From positions 1 through 50,714 of the forward strand of contig JAIRKZ010000054.1 in the NCBI GenBank assembly GCA_031259845.1: DNA of 50,714 nt, in the 5' to 3' direction. The notes beneath the pieces were generated by a model, which saw only the letters and a program-made list of their open reading frames with translations, was not told the DNA's origin and did not search any database. The position numbers were made by a program, and so were the translations under genes. Origin of the DNA: Tannerellaceae bacterium. GTDB lineage: Bacteria > Bacteroidota > Bacteroidia > Bacteroidales > Tannerellaceae. Shown one piece after another: positions 33,528 to 43,041 of the stretch (within the stretch, counting starts at the first letter, position 1; each line of letters starts with the position of its first letter).

Positions 33528-34679
33528 TTAATAGAGCCTGCGGGCTCCGTCACTGATTACTACATCATATAATTTCGGTTCATGCCCGAATCTATCTTTA
33601 TAAGCGCGGAAGGCTTCCTTTACAAAGTTGTCATACAATTCTTCCTTAACCAGATTGATGATACAGCCGCCGAAACCGCCACCCATTACGCGTGAACCGG
33701 TAACGCCGCATTTTTTGGCAATGCCGTTCAGGAAGTCGAGCTCTTCACAACTTACTTCGTACAGTTTACTCATGCCGTGATGCGTTTTGTACATACGGTC
33801 GCCTACGGTTTCGTAATCGCCTTTTTCCAGCGCGGCGCATACATCCATCACGCGTTGTACTTCTTCTATTACGTATTCGGCCCGCATGTAGTCTTCTTCG
33901 CTGACTTCGCCTTTTACCTCGTTCAGCATCTCCATCGTGGCGTCGCGCAGGAACGCTACCTCAGGATGCGTTTGGCGAATCGTGGCGGCAACCCTTTCAC
34001 AAGACTGGCGCCGCTTATTGTAAGCCGAGTCTGCCAATTCGTGTTTTACAGCGGAGTCGAGCAATACAAGCTTATACCCCGCCGGGCTGAACGGGAAATA
34101 TTTATGTTCCAGCGAACGGCAATCAAGCAACATCAAACTTCCTTCTTTACCGAAGATAGAGGCGAACTGATCCATAATTCCACACATTACGCCTACATAA
34201 TTGTGTTCGGTAGCCTGCCCTGTCTTAGCCAGCTCAAATTTGTCGATGCCCAGGGAGAATAAATCATTTAAAGCAAAAGCATAAACGCTTTCAAGGGCGG
34301 CAGACGACGACATCCCGGCTCCCAGCGGCACATCGCCCGAGAAAGCCGTATCAAATCCGGATATCTTCCCGCCTCGCTTTATTATCTCGCGGCATACGCC
34401 GAATATATATTTGGCCCATCCCTGTGCGGGCAGGTCATTTTCGTTTAACCCGAACTCGGCTGTTTCATTCAGGTCCAGCGCTACGGCACGGACTTTATCC
34501 GTGCCATTCAGCTTTATCTCTGCCACCATTCCCTTGTCGATAGCGCCGGGGAATACAAAACCTCCGTTGTAATCGGTATGTTCGCCTATCAGGTTAATAC
34601 GCCCGGGCGACGTATAAACCGCCCCGGCAGCGCCATTAAAATGTTCGGCAAATCCTGTTCTTACCTTTTCTATGTTCAT
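33528..34679 (-). CDS. galK: Galactokinase
   Basis: 383 residues, GHMP kinase. 'GRINLIGEHTDYNGGFVFP' is the galactokinase signature at the N-terminus, 'PLGAGMSSSAALE' the ATP-binding GHMP motif, and 'GGGFGGCIINL' the C-terminal motif. It makes galactose-1-phosphate. It begins 16 nt after the sugar permease. galT and galE are not in this window, so the rest of the Leloir route must be elsewhere. It is complete and unremarkable in length. Confidence 0.96.
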   Translation of the reverse strand: MNIEKVRTGFAEHFNGAAGAVYTSPGRINLIGEHTDYNGGFVFPGAIDKGMVAEIKLNGTDKVRAVALDLNETAEFGLNENDLPAQGWAKYIFGVCREIIKRGGKISGFDTAFSGDVPLGAGMSSSAALESVYAFALNDLFSLGIDKFELAKTGQATEHNYVGVMCGIMDQFASIFGKEGSLMLLDCRSLEHKYFPFSPAGYKLVLLDSAVKHELADSAYNKRRQSCERVAATIRQTHPEVAFLRDATMEMLNEVKGEVSEEDYMRAEYVIEEVQRVMDVCAALEKGDYETVGDRMYKTHHGMSKLYEVSCEELDFLNGIAKKCGVTGSRVMGGGFGGCIINLVKEELYDNFVKEAFRAYKDRFGHEPKLYDVVISDGARRLY

Positions 34680-34695
34680 GATATTGCCTTATTTA

Positions 34696-35982
34696 TTAGT
34701 CAACGGGAATATCCTTGTTTACATTCTTGCTTCCCACTAATGCGTAATACAAGAGGTATATCAGACCAAGCAGGATAACTATATAAGAAATCTGATAACC
34801 TGCAATATTTACAATTAATCCTTGTATCCAGGGCAAAATACCGCCGCCGCAAACAAGCACCATAAAGATACCGGAAGCCGCAGCCAAATATTTACCGAGA
34901 CCTTCTACGGCAAGATTGAAAATTCCGCCCCACATAATGGATGTACACAAACCTACAAGCAAAAGGAGAAGCGCATTGACCGGCACTTCGGCCAACCCAA
35001 ACCCTAATGCGCCAACGGCGTCTGTTTGCAGAACAGGCACGTTTACTAAGGAACTAACCGGCAATAACATCGCTAACGCGACAAGGATTATCCCCGTAGC
35101 CGAGGTGATCGTGAGCATCAACTTGCTGGAAATCTTATTGCCAACGGATGCGCCGACCAAACGTCCGACAAGCATCAAAAACCAGTATGTTCCGCATACA
35201 AAACCGGCGATAGTGGGCGCGATTCCGAGCTCTTTCACTAACCAGAGGTCGAGTACGCCCGGCGTGCCGACTTCAACGCCTACATAAACGAAGATAGCTA
35301 TAGCGCCAAATACGAAATGGCGGAATTTCAAAGCCCCCGACATCAAAGCGCTTAACGACTCTTTTGCTTTTTCGGAATGTGGTTCGGGTAAGGCTGAAAA
35401 CGATAAGACGATAAAAGCGAACGCAAATACGCCCATGGCAATGAAGAGCACCGGATAAACGTCTGTAATGCTTGTGGATTTAGTTATTTCACCAACAAGG
35501 ACGCCTACCAGCATAGGGGTTAATGTTCCCAGAACAGAATTAAACGAGCCGCCCACCTGAATCAACTGGTTCCCTTTATTGCCGCCGCCGCCAAGCGTAT
35601 TCAGCATGGGGTTAACCACCATGTTAAGAAGACACATGGAGAAACCTGCTACAAAAGCGCCGATCAGGTAAATAACAAAACTTTGCTGGCCTCCGGAAAG
35701 ATACTGGATGAATACTCCAATGATACCGATTGCGATTGCCGTCAGGGCCGTTTTCTTATAACCCAGTCTTTGCAGCATAATGCCGCCGGGAATACCCATA
35801 ACTGCGTATGCTATAAAGTTAGCCAGATTACCCAATAGCCCCATTGCCGGCGACACGTCGAATTGAGTAGTTAATATTTTGCCCATAGGGGCCGCCAGAT
35901 TGGTAACGAACGAAATCATACCAAAGAGGAACACCATAATAATTATGGGTAACAAATAGTTGTGTTTGTTTTGTTGTGTCAT
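34696..35982 (-). CDS. FHS-family sugar:proton symporter (glucose/galactose type)
   Basis: 428 residues with about 12 membrane helices. 'TNLAAPMGKILTTQFDVSPA' and 'GFSMCLLNMVVNPMLNTLGGGGNKGNQ' match the fucose/galactose/glucose FHS branch of the MFS. Repeated Gly-rich helices and the central break (about 195-220) divide the protein into two six-helix halves. Between galM (23 nt) and galK (16 nt), it most likely imports galactose. It resembles GluP/GalP of Bacteroides, but specificity within glucose and galactose cannot be told by eye. Confidence 0.9.
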   Translation of the reverse strand: MTQQNKHNYLLPIIIMVFLFGMISFVTNLAAPMGKILTTQFDVSPAMGLLGNLANFIAYAVMGIPGGIMLQRLGYKKTALTAIAIGIIGVFIQYLSGGQQSFVIYLIGAFVAGFSMCLLNMVVNPMLNTLGGGGNKGNQLIQVGGSFNSVLGTLTPMLVGVLVGEITKSTSITDVYPVLFIAMGVFAFAFIVLSFSALPEPHSEKAKESLSALMSGALKFRHFVFGAIAIFVYVGVEVGTPGVLDLWLVKELGIAPTIAGFVCGTYWFLMLVGRLVGASVGNKISSKLMLTITSATGIILVALAMLLPVSSLVNVPVLQTDAVGALGFGLAEVPVNALLLLLVGLCTSIMWGGIFNLAVEGLGKYLAAASGIFMVLVCGGGILPWIQGLIVNIAGYQISYIVILLGLIYLLYYALVGSKNVNKDIPVD

Positions 35983-36005
35983 TTTTTTACTTATTAGATA
36001 ATTAT

Positions 36006-37079
36006 TTAGATTGAAAATTTATAAATTGTCTTACTTGAAAATGTTTCCCCGGGACGAAGTACGGTAGTAGGATACTCCGGTTTGTTCGGACTATCGGGGA
36101 AATGCTGCGTTTCCAGGCAAAGAGCCGCCCGGGGCGGATAACGTTGTCCGTTTTTCCCTTCAAGATTCCCCGTCATCCAGTTGCCCGTATATAATTGTAC
36201 GCCCGGCTCGGTAGTGTAACATTCCATCACGATTCCGCTTTGAGGCGATACGCAGCGGGCGCAGAAAGAAAGCCCGTTTCCTTCCTTATTTAATATATAG
36301 GTATGATCGTATCCCTTGCCGAACAGCAGTTGTTCGAAGTTTTCATCTATCCGTGCGCCTACGGCAAACGGCGAACGGAAGTCCATCGGCGTCCCTTCCA
36401 CCTTTTCTTTCGGTCCGTAAGGGATAGCTGTATTATCCGCAGGGAGGAAATAATCTGCGTTGATTGTCAGCAGATGATCGTTAACAGAAGGGTTGCCCGC
36501 TCCGGAAAGATTGAAATAAGAGTGATTGGTCAGGTTCAATACGGTAGGCTTACCGGTAACGGCAACATACGAAATTACCACCTCATTGTTGTCCGACAAA
36601 GAATAGGTTACTTCCACCTCTAATTTACCGGGAAAACCCTCTTCCCCGTCGGCGGAAATATAGGTCAATACGATTGTATTACCGCTTACGGATTTGACGT
36701 TCCATACAGCGGCGTTGAATCCTTTGATACCACCGTGCAGGCTGTTAGGCCCGTTGTTAATTGCCAGTTTGTCGTAAACGATACCGTCTAATTCAAACCG
36801 CCCCCCGGCAATCCGATTAGCGTAGCGTCCGCATATAGCGCCGAAGTAAGGTTCTTCGGAACAAAGATACGCATCAATCGAGTCATGCCCGGTTACTACA
36901 TCAACGAAGTCACCGTTTCTGCCGGGAACCAGCAACGATACTATTTTCGCCCCATAGTTTGTTACGGTTAATTCCGCACCGTTTTTATTTGTCAGGATAC
37001 AAAGTTTATTGTCTTTCCCATCTATTTGCTTCTCAAAGTTTCTTATTGCCAAGCCGGAAAGTGTTCTTTCGTTGTTCAT
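36006..37079 (-). CDS. galM: Aldose 1-epimerase (galactose mutarotase)
   Basis: 357 residues. 'GAICGRYANRIAGGRFELDG' and 'NNGPNSLHGG' hold the conserved Arg and His of the substrate pocket, 'NLTNHSYFNLSG' holds the catalytic His, and 'CLETQHFPDSPN' the catalytic Glu near the C-terminus. It interconverts alpha and beta anomers and supplies alpha-D-galactose to GalK. No signal peptide, so cytoplasmic, unlike many Bacteroides paralogues. First gene of the sugar cluster, with a 90-nt gap after aroE that contains a candidate AraR operator. Confidence 0.94.
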   Translation of the reverse strand: MNNERTLSGLAIRNFEKQIDGKDNKLCILTNKNGAELTVTNYGAKIVSLLVPGRNGDFVDVVTGHDSIDAYLCSEEPYFGAICGRYANRIAGGRFELDGIVYDKLAINNGPNSLHGGIKGFNAAVWNVKSVSGNTIVLTYISADGEEGFPGKLEVEVTYSLSDNNEVVISYVAVTGKPTVLNLTNHSYFNLSGAGNPSVNDHLLTINADYFLPADNTAIPYGPKEKVEGTPMDFRSPFAVGARIDENFEQLLFGKGYDHTYILNKEGNGLSFCARCVSPQSGIVMECYTTEPGVQLYTGNWMTGNLEGKNGQRYPPRAALCLETQHFPDSPNKPEYPTTVLRPGETFSSKTIYKFSI

Positions 37080-37147
37080 GTATATAAAATTATTGAAATC
37101 GTGCGTAAAAATACACGGTTACTTTGTATATCTGTGTCACGGCAAGG

Positions 37148-37161
37148 ATGTTCTATAACAT
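37148..37161. promoter_or_regulatory. Candidate AraR operator upstream of galM
   Basis: ATGTT-CTAT-AACAT is a perfect inverted repeat identical in half-sites and spacing to the site before araD (32776-32789). It lies 69-82 nt before the galM start, next to the aroE stop. A TATTTTTA -7-like sequence on the minus strand is at 37106-37113, downstream of the palindrome, so an upstream activator or roadblock site would fit. Confidence 0.5.
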
Positions 37162-37169
37162 GATTTACG

Positions 37170-37913
37170 CTATTTTTGCCAGATTTCCCAAGCGGCGAAT
37201 GCTTGTAAAAGCAACATCTCCAATCCGTTCTTCACGATAGCGCCCTTCTCTTTTCCCTTCTTCATAAAAAGCGTTTCGTCGGGATTATAAAGTAAGTCAT
37301 AGAGTAAATATTGGGGTGTGAGCAAATCATACGGAATATCCGGGCACGCTTCTACGTTGGGATACATACCCAGCGGCGTTGTATTGACAATTACGGTGTA
37401 TTGTTCCATTATCTTAGGCGTAATTTCCCTGTATGTAATGGCGGATTCTTTCGGCGTACGCGAAACGAATGTAGAAGCGATCCCTAATTGTTTCAGCCCC
37501 TGGAATACGGCTTTCGAGGCGCCGCCTGTGCCAAGTATCAACGCTTTCCGGTGTGATTCGCCTGTTAAAGGTTCAATAGACTGCTTAAAACCGATAATAT
37601 CGGAGTTATACCCTTTCAGCTTCGTTTTACCAAACATCCCCTTTGTGAATTTAATTACGTTTACGGCGCCTATCAAGCCGGCGTCTTCATCTATTTCGTC
37701 TAAAAAGGGAATCACCTGCGTTTTATAGGGGAGCGTTACGTTTAATCCTTTCAGGTCGGGATTATTTTTCAAAACAGTTTTAAGTTCCTTTATCGTGGGA
37801 ATATCAAAGTTTACATATTCCGCATCCATTTTTTCGGAGGCAAACTTTTGATTGAAGAATGTCTTCGAGAATGAATGCCCAAGCGGGTTCCCGATTAATC
37901 CATATTTGTCCAT
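37170..37913 (-). CDS. aroE: Shikimate dehydrogenase
   Basis: 247 residues, slightly short as in other Bacteroidetes. 'GLIGNPLGHSFSKTFFNQ' binds shikimate, 'GLNVTLPYKTQVIPFLDE' has the catalytic Lys, and 'ALILGTGGASKAVFQGL' is the NADP-binding loop. It reduces 3-dehydroshikimate in aromatic amino acid synthesis. Starts 18 nt after menG, so it is the last gene of the phoH-purC-menG-aroE operon. Confidence 0.95.
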   Translation of the reverse strand: MDKYGLIGNPLGHSFSKTFFNQKFASEKMDAEYVNFDIPTIKELKTVLKNNPDLKGLNVTLPYKTQVIPFLDEIDEDAGLIGAVNVIKFTKGMFGKTKLKGYNSDIIGFKQSIEPLTGESHRKALILGTGGASKAVFQGLKQLGIASTFVSRTPKESAITYREITPKIMEQYTVIVNTTPLGMYPNVEACPDIPYDLLTPQYLLYDLLYNPDETLFMKKGKEKGAIVKNGLEMLLLQAFAAWEIWQK

Positions 37914-37931
37914 TGCAGTATTATTTTTTGT

Positions 37932-38672
37932 TCATCCTTTTTCACCTGTATACAGCGAGCAAATCCCACCGGTAAATGTTTTCACCCCGACGCTGGTAAA
38001 CCCCTGCTTTTCCAGCAACGCCTGCATTTCTTTTCCCTGCGGCGCCACCCGGACGGAGGCCGGCAGGTAGCGGTAGGCTTGTTTGTCTTTCGAAAAGAAT
38101 TTACCTGCTTGCGGGATAACCCAGGCAGCGTATATTTTGTAGAGTTGCTTCATGGGGAATTTTACGGGAGAAGACAGTTCCAGTATCATTGCATGCCCGC
38201 CGGGTTTAAGCGTCCGGTACATTTCGGCAAGTCCCTTGTCAATATCTTCAAAGTTGCGGACGCCAAAGGCTACCGTTACCGCATCAAACGTATTATCCGG
38301 ATAGGTAAGGGCGAGGCAATCCTGTTTTTCGAACAGGATATATCCGGTATATCCCGCGCGTTCCACCTTTTCGCGCCCTGCCTGCATCATGCCTTCGGAT
38401 ATATCGGCGCCTATTATCCGGGCGGTTTTCAGCGCCTTATGTATGGAGATAGCCAGGTCGCCCGTTCCGGTAGCTATATCCAGGATAAGGTTCGGAGCGA
38501 ATGGCTTCAGGTAACGGACGCCTTTACGGCGCCATCCTTTGTCGAATCCTAACGAAAGCGTATGATTCAGGAAATCGTACCTGGCGGCAACCGCATCGAA
38601 CATACGTTCCACCTGCCGGCCTTTCCGTTCCGCGCCGCTGTAGGGGAGAATCTTTTCAACGCCGGGTTTCAT
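37932..38672 (-). CDS. menG: Demethylmenaquinone methyltransferase
   Basis: 246 residues, UbiE/MenG family. '[13 protein letters not shown]' is the SAM-binding motif I, '[15 protein letters not shown]' motif II and '[25 protein letters not shown]' the UbiE signature. It methylates demethylmenaquinone to menaquinone; Bacteroidales use menaquinone only, so MenG is the better name. The start codon overlaps the purC stop by four bases (ATGA), which sets the start and indicates translational coupling. Confidence 0.95.
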   Translation of the reverse strand: MKPGVEKILPYSGAERKGRQVERMFDAVAARYDFLNHTLSLGFDKGWRRKGVRYLKPFAPNLILDIATGTGDLAISIHKALKTARIIGADISEGMMQAGREKVERAGYTGYILFEKQDCLALTYPDNTFDAVTVAFGVRNFEDIDKGLAEMYRTLKPGGHAMILELSSPVKFPMKQLYKIYAAWVIPQAGKFFSKDKQAYRYLPASVRVAPQGKEMQALLEKQGFTSVGVKTFTGGICSLYTGEKG

Positions 38673-39628
38673 GCCGGTTCGCTGTTTGCCAGATAACCAA
38701 GAACGTTCCTTTCTATCCTTGCAAGCAGGTTTTCCGTATCTTCCTTTATAAATGTTTCGCCTGTAATATGTTCGTATAGCTCGATATATCGCTCGCTGAT
38801 GCTCTGTACTACAGCCGGCGTCATTTCCGGTACGGCCTGCCCCGCCTTACCCTGGAAACCGTTGTCCATTAACCATTCACGGACAAATTCCTTAGACAGT
38901 TGTTTCTGGGGTTCGCCTTTACTGAAACGTTCTTCATATCCTTCCGTATAGAAATAACGCGACGAATCGGGCGTATGTATCTCGTCTATCAGGTAAACCT
39001 TCCCGTCGCGATGGCCAAACTCGTATTTCGTATCCACCAGGATAAGGCCTCTGCCGCCCGCTATTTCCGTTCCCCTTTTAAAAAGAGTTAACGCATATTT
39101 TTCCAATAAAGCATAATCGGCCTCGGATACGAGCCCTTGCCTCAGTATCTCTTCTTTAGAGATGTCTTCGTCGTGCAGCCCTTGTCCGGCTTTTGTTGTA
39201 GGCGTAATGATTGGTTCCGGGAAACGTTGATTCTCGCGCATGCCTCCGGGAATCCTTACGCCGCATATCTCGCGTATGCCGCTCTTATAGGCGCGCCAGG
39301 CGCTTCCGCATAAATACCCGCGTACAATCATTTCTACCGGGAAACCGGTACATTGTATACCTGCCGTAACCATCGGGTCGGGCGACGCCTGTTTCCAATT
39401 CGGGCAAATATCGGTTGTGGCGTCAAGAAACCTGGCCGCAATCTGATTCAGCATTTGCCCTTTATAAGGGATACCTTCCGGCAGCACTACGTCAAAAGCC
39501 GAGATACGGTCTGTCGCCACCATTACCAACCGTTCATTATTAATCGTGTATACATCGCGCACTTTCCCGTGGTACACTTTTTCCTGACCGGGAAACCGGA
39601 AATCTGTCCTAACTAACGCCTTGCTCAT
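38669..39628 (-). CDS. purC: Phosphoribosylaminoimidazole-succinocarboxamide synthase
   Basis: 319 residues from the start [10 protein letters not shown] at 39628. An in-frame ATG at 39739 lies inside phoH and adds 37 residues foreign to the family, so it is rejected. '[27 protein letters not shown]' and '[18 protein letters not shown]' and '[10 protein letters not shown]' are the SAICAR synthase motifs. Purine synthesis, step from CAIR and aspartate to SAICAR. It follows phoH by 22 nt and overlaps menG by four bases. Confidence 0.95.
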   Translation of the reverse strand: MSKALVRTDFRFPGQEKVYHGKVRDVYTINNERLVMVATDRISAFDVVLPEGIPYKGQMLNQIAARFLDATTDICPNWKQASPDPMVTAGIQCTGFPVEMIVRGYLCGSAWRAYKSGIREICGVRIPGGMRENQRFPEPIITPTTKAGQGLHDEDISKEEILRQGLVSEADYALLEKYALTLFKRGTEIAGGRGLILVDTKYEFGHRDGKVYLIDEIHTPDSSRYFYTEGYEERFSKGEPQKQLSKEFVREWLMDNGFQGKAGQAVPEMTPAVVQSISERYIELYEHITGETFIKEDTENLLARIERNVLGYLANSEPA

Positions 39629-39650
39629 AACCTGTCTGTTTTTTGATTCA

Positions 39651-40616
39651 TTATTTATTGCTTTCAAGCTCTTTTTTCCGTTTGGTATCAAACTTGTCAT
39701 ACGCTTCCACAATCCGTTGTACCAGCTTGTGACGCACAATATCGTTTTTAGTAAACGTTATCTTTCCGATGCCTTTTACATCTTTCAATACATGCATTGC
39801 CTGGATTAATCCGGAGGTAACGGCGGGAGGAAGGTCTACCTGCGTAACGTCGCCCGTTACAATCATTTTTGCATTCATCCCCAGGCGGGTAAGAAACATC
39901 TTGATTTGATGCGTCGTTGTATTCTGCGCCTCGTCCAGAATGATAACGGCGTCGCTGAGCGTCCGCCCGCGCATATAAGCCAACGGCGCTATCTGGATAA
40001 CGTTGTTTTCCATATATTCTTTCAGTTTGGCTCCCGGAATCATATCCAGCAACGCATCGTATAAAGGTTGGAGGTAAGGATCCAGTTTATCCTTCATTTC
40101 TCCGGGAAGGAAACCCAGCTTTTCTCCGGCCTCAACGGCGGGGCGGCTTAGTATGATTTTCTTTGCCTCCCTGTTCTTCAATGCCCGTACGGCAAGGGCT
40201 ATGGCCACAAACGTCTTCCCCGAACCGGCCGGCCCTATGGCAAATACAAGGTCGTTCTCTTCAAACGATTTAACTAAAGCTTGCTGATTTCCGGTACGCG
40301 CAACAATCGCTTTGCCGTTCATGCCGTGTATAATCAGGTTTTCCTGCTTAACCACTACCGGCGCCTTCCCTTTTATAATATCAAGAATAACTTCTTCAGA
40401 CAACGAATTATATTCTTCGCAGTATTTTTCTATTTCCCTGATTTTTTTCAGAAACAGCTCCGACTCATTTTCATCGCCGATTATTTTCATCACGTTACCG
40501 CGCGCCACGACACGCAACTTCGGAAACAGCGTTTTAATCAACTGCATATTGACGTTATTTACGCCATAAAAAATAACGGGGTCTACGTTTTCAAGAATAT
40601 AAATACGTTCAATCAT
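39651..40616 (-). CDS. phoH: PhoH-like ATPase
   Basis: 321 residues. An N-terminal KH-like region (about 1-95, unusual but standard for this family) is followed by the P-loop GPAGSGKT at 128-135, '[19 protein letters not shown]' and '[11 protein letters not shown]' (Walker B), the PhoH hallmarks. It is a cytoplasmic ATPase linked in other bacteria to RNA metabolism; the exact role here is unknown. First gene of the phoH-purC-menG-aroE operon, preceded by a good -7 box. Confidence 0.93.
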   Translation of the reverse strand: MIERIYILENVDPVIFYGVNNVNMQLIKTLFPKLRVVARGNVMKIIGDENESELFLKKIREIEKYCEEYNSLSEEVILDIIKGKAPVVVKQENLIIHGMNGKAIVARTGNQQALVKSFEENDLVFAIGPAGSGKTFVAIALAVRALKNREAKKIILSRPAVEAGEKLGFLPGEMKDKLDPYLQPLYDALLDMIPGAKLKEYMENNVIQIAPLAYMRGRTLSDAVIILDEAQNTTTHQIKMFLTRLGMNAKMIVTGDVTQVDLPPAVTSGLIQAMHVLKDVKGIGKITFTKNDIVRHKLVQRIVEAYDKFDTKRKKELESNK

Positions 40617-40650
40617 TCACTCTGCCGCTCTGTTTTTACATTTTAACAAA

Positions 40651-40682
40651 CAAAAGTATGAATAATTACATTCACTCGCAAC
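40651..40682 (-). promoter_or_regulatory. Promoter of the phoH-purC-menG-aroE operon
   Basis: Minus strand -7 box TACTTTTG (40651-40658) with GTTG (40679-40682) 20 nt upstream as a -33 element close to TTTG. The start codon is 34 nt downstream of the -7 box. Spacing is right for a Bacteroides sigma-AB promoter. Confidence 0.55.
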
Positions 40683-40813
40683 GAAAGTGACAGTTTAAAG
40701 TAGCCGGGAAGTTAAAGTAGCTCTGCTTTAACCCCTTAATTTCTTTATCAACCGTTCCCTACCGGTATCCGCAACCTCTCTCCCGCGCGCGTTTTGGATT
40801 TCAGTTGATTTGC

Positions 40814-40844
40814 CCAACCAATTAGTGAGGTACTGATTGGTTGG
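40814..40844. other. 9-bp inverted repeat between phoH and the ATPase gene
   Basis: CCAACCAAT (40814-40822) and ATTGGTTGG (40836-40844) are a perfect inverted repeat with a 13-nt loop, followed on the plus strand by CAAAAAAA. It lies in the 301-nt gene-free gap 40617-40917, which also holds the two divergent promoters. It could be an operator for the ATPase gene 74 nt downstream. No T tract follows, so a terminator is unlikely. Confidence 0.45.
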
Positions 40845-40886
40845 CAAAAAAACAACCGAACGATTACATATTCAACGAAAACGTTA

Positions 40887-40894
40887 TACATTTG
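40887..40894 (+). promoter_or_regulatory. -7 box TACATTTG for the ATPase gene
   Basis: TACATTTG fits TAnnTTTG exactly and ends 23 nt before the ATG at 40918. No clear TTTG element lies 20 nt upstream. Confidence 0.45.
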
Positions 40895-40917
40895 TCGAAA
40901 AATAAATTCCAAAAAAC

Positions 40918-42048
40918 ATGAAATCACCGTTTCAATATGGTAAATTGGCCGAAGGTACAACATTCGTCAATCGTTTGAAAGAGAAACAAATGTTGAAAAA
41001 TAACCTTGTTTCGGGGATTAACACGATGTTGATTTCGCCCCGCCGTTTGGGAAAATCTTCGCTTGTAAAACTTGCAACCACCGAGCTTTTGAATGAAAAC
41101 AAAGAGATAAAAGTTTGCTACATAGACGCTTTTACGCTCAATACGGAAGAAGGTTTTTATCAGGCATTTGCGCGGGAAGTTATTAAATCTGCAAGCAACA
41201 GATGGGAGTCGTGGCTGACAACCGGTAAAAAATATTTGCAGGCATTGTCGCCGCGCATTTCTATCGGCAGCGACCCGATGTACGATTTTTCTATCGGGTT
41301 TGAGATGTCGGCAATTAAGGAAAATGAGTTGGAACTGCTGAATTTGCCCGAAAAAATAGCACAAGCAAAAAAAATAAAAATGATTGTCTGCATTGATGAA
41401 TTTCAGAATTTTGCAAAAATGAAAACGTATCCCGAACTGGAACAAAAAATGCGAAGCGTATGGCAGCACCAGCAAAATGTAACATATTGTTTTTACGGTA
41501 GTAAACGGCACATGATGATGGAAATATTCAATTCGTCGTCAAAACCATTTTATCGCTTCGGACAAATCATGTTCCTTTCAAAAATTGCCGAGAACGAATG
41601 GGTTGATTTTATCGTCAATGCTTTTGGCAGAACCGGGAAAAGCATATCTTCGGAGTTGGCAAAAACGCTTGTAAGCAAGGTGGACTTACATTCGTGGTAT
41701 GTGCAGCAGTTGTCGCATTTTGTATGGAATCTGACTGAAAATGAAGTTACGGAAGATATTTTGATGCAGGCAACAGAACAGGTTATTGACGCTAATTTGC
41801 CCTTGTATCAACGCGAATGTGAGGCGCTTTCGGCTACGCAAATCAATCTGCTTGCGGCAGTCGCGAGCGGGGAACAAATGCTTGCATCGGCCGAGGTAAC
41901 GGCAAAATATCGTTTGGGCACTTCGCAAAACGTATCGAAAAACAAGAAAACATTGCAAAATGCCGATTTGCTCGAAAAGACAAAAAACGGGTTCAATTTT
42001 CTCGACCCCGTTTTTAAGCAATGGTTTGTTTCTGAATATGTAAGATAA
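40918..42048 (+). CDS. AAA-type ATPase (archaeal-type ATPase_2 family)
   Basis: 376 residues. P-loop 'SPRRLGKSSLV' at 40-50 with Lys46, Walker B 'MIVCIDEFQ' ending with Asp160-Glu161, and sensor-like 'YCFYGSKRHMM'. A winged-helix segment follows (about 300-376), with 'ALSATQINLLAAVASGEQM' and 'FLDPVFKQWF' at the end. This is the ATPase_2 group (PF01637-like), signal-transducing STAND-like NTPases of unknown target that are scattered and often mobile. It is alone on its strand, markedly AT-rich against the genes to its left, and marks where the window changes character. The function is unknown. Confidence 0.8.
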   Translation: MKSPFQYGKLAEGTTFVNRLKEKQMLKNNLVSGINTMLISPRRLGKSSLVKLATTELLNENKEIKVCYIDAFTLNTEEGFYQAFAREVIKSASNRWESWLTTGKKYLQALSPRISIGSDPMYDFSIGFEMSAIKENELELLNLPEKIAQAKKIKMIVCIDEFQNFAKMKTYPELEQKMRSVWQHQQNVTYCFYGSKRHMMMEIFNSSSKPFYRFGQIMFLSKIAENEWVDFIVNAFGRTGKSISSELAKTLVSKVDLHSWYVQQLSHFVWNLTENEVTEDILMQATEQVIDANLPLYQRECEALSATQINLLAAVASGEQMLASAEVTAKYRLGTSQNVSKNKKTLQNADLLEKTKNGFNFLDPVFKQWFVSEYVR

Positions 42049-42078
42049 AAGAATCAGAGGGTTCGCTGAATATTCATA

Positions 42079-43029
42079 TTATTGAGGAATCGTGTAACTG
42101 TAAACAGTTTCGCCTTTGTGGTTGATAAAGAAAAAATGGATAGCGCTTGCATCTATCGAGCATAACGTAAAACCCGGATCGCCGCTACAAAACAGCGTTC
42201 CTTCCGTTTCCTTCACTGGTCGGGAAAGCGAAGCGGCGGAGTTCACCACATAATTGACCGACGACGATGCAGGACGAATATGCTGAAAATTATGAATATG
42301 TCCGCAGAAGTAGATATTCACTTTGTGTTTTTCGAGAATCGGAGAAAGACGCTTCTGTATATCGGCTCTTTCGGTATCCTCTTTTTTTGTGTCGGCATAA
42401 GCAGGATGATGTCCGATTACGATTTTCCATTTTTCGGAAGATTGCGTCAGTACCGAATCAATCCAGTGGAGTTGAGCAATGGCGTCTTGTTTGTGGGCAT
42501 CAGGATATGTGATGCTGTCGTTACGGTACTTGTCTATCAGCGGACTTGTATCCACGAAAAGCAACCGGCATGCTACGCCGTCGTCCGATTGAAGCACACG
42601 CGTGTAATAACGCGCCGGAGCGTTCCATCGACGGCTGACGCGGGAGTAATCAAGCACTGCCTGCGTATTCCCGCGATATTCGTGATTACCGCAGATGGCA
42701 TTCCATTCAATCATCAGTTCGGGATGGTCATAAATCAGTTCGTAATTGGTCATCCATAACGGGTCGGCTACGCTTTCCACGCCATCGAAATGATGGACGT
42801 CTCCGGCGGCGGCTACCATGGCAATGTCGATATGTTCGGCCGTGTAGCCCATGAGTTTGGCTATCGGTTTCTGTTCGTAGTAACCGTTACGCCCCAAATC
42901 GTTGGCGACAATAAAGTTTACGGCCGATTCCGACACATCGGGAAGAACAATGCGGGCTGCATTTTCGGTACATGCTGTAAAGAAAACAATGCCCAGTACG
43001 GTAATAATCAGTTCTAATGCCCTTTTCAT
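42079..43029 (-). CDS. Metallophosphoesterase lipoprotein (purple-acid-phosphatase-like)
   Basis: 316 residues with an SPII signal (MKRALELIITVLGIVFFTAC, Cys20). All metal-binding motifs of the calcineurin-like fold are present in order: Asp44 in 'VANDLG', Asp77 in 'AAGDVHH', 'GNHE' at 114-117, 'GHHP' at 206-209 and 'GHIH' at 243-246. It resembles tartrate-resistant acid phosphatases and should remove phosphate from esters at the cell surface or in the periplasm. It is third in an operon after the TonB receptor and beta-helix lipoprotein (12-nt gap), so the receptor may import a phosphorylated ligand or its product. Confidence 0.88.
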   Translation of the reverse strand: MKRALELIITVLGIVFFTACTENAARIVLPDVSESAVNFIVANDLGRNGYYEQKPIAKLMGYTAEHIDIAMVAAAGDVHHFDGVESVADPLWMTNYELIYDHPELMIEWNAICGNHEYRGNTQAVLDYSRVSRRWNAPARYYTRVLQSDDGVACRLLFVDTSPLIDKYRNDSITYPDAHKQDAIAQLHWIDSVLTQSSEKWKIVIGHHPAYADTKKEDTERADIQKRLSPILEKHKVNIYFCGHIHNFQHIRPASSSVNYVVNSAASLSRPVKETEGTLFCSGDPGFTLCSIDASAIHFFFINHKGETVYSYTIPQ

Positions 43030-43041
43030 ACTCGTTTCATA

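Noticed and set aside
38669-39739. Longer purC start at 39739
   Set aside because: It would place 37 non-homologous residues inside pho[11 protein letters not shown] at 39628 fits the family.
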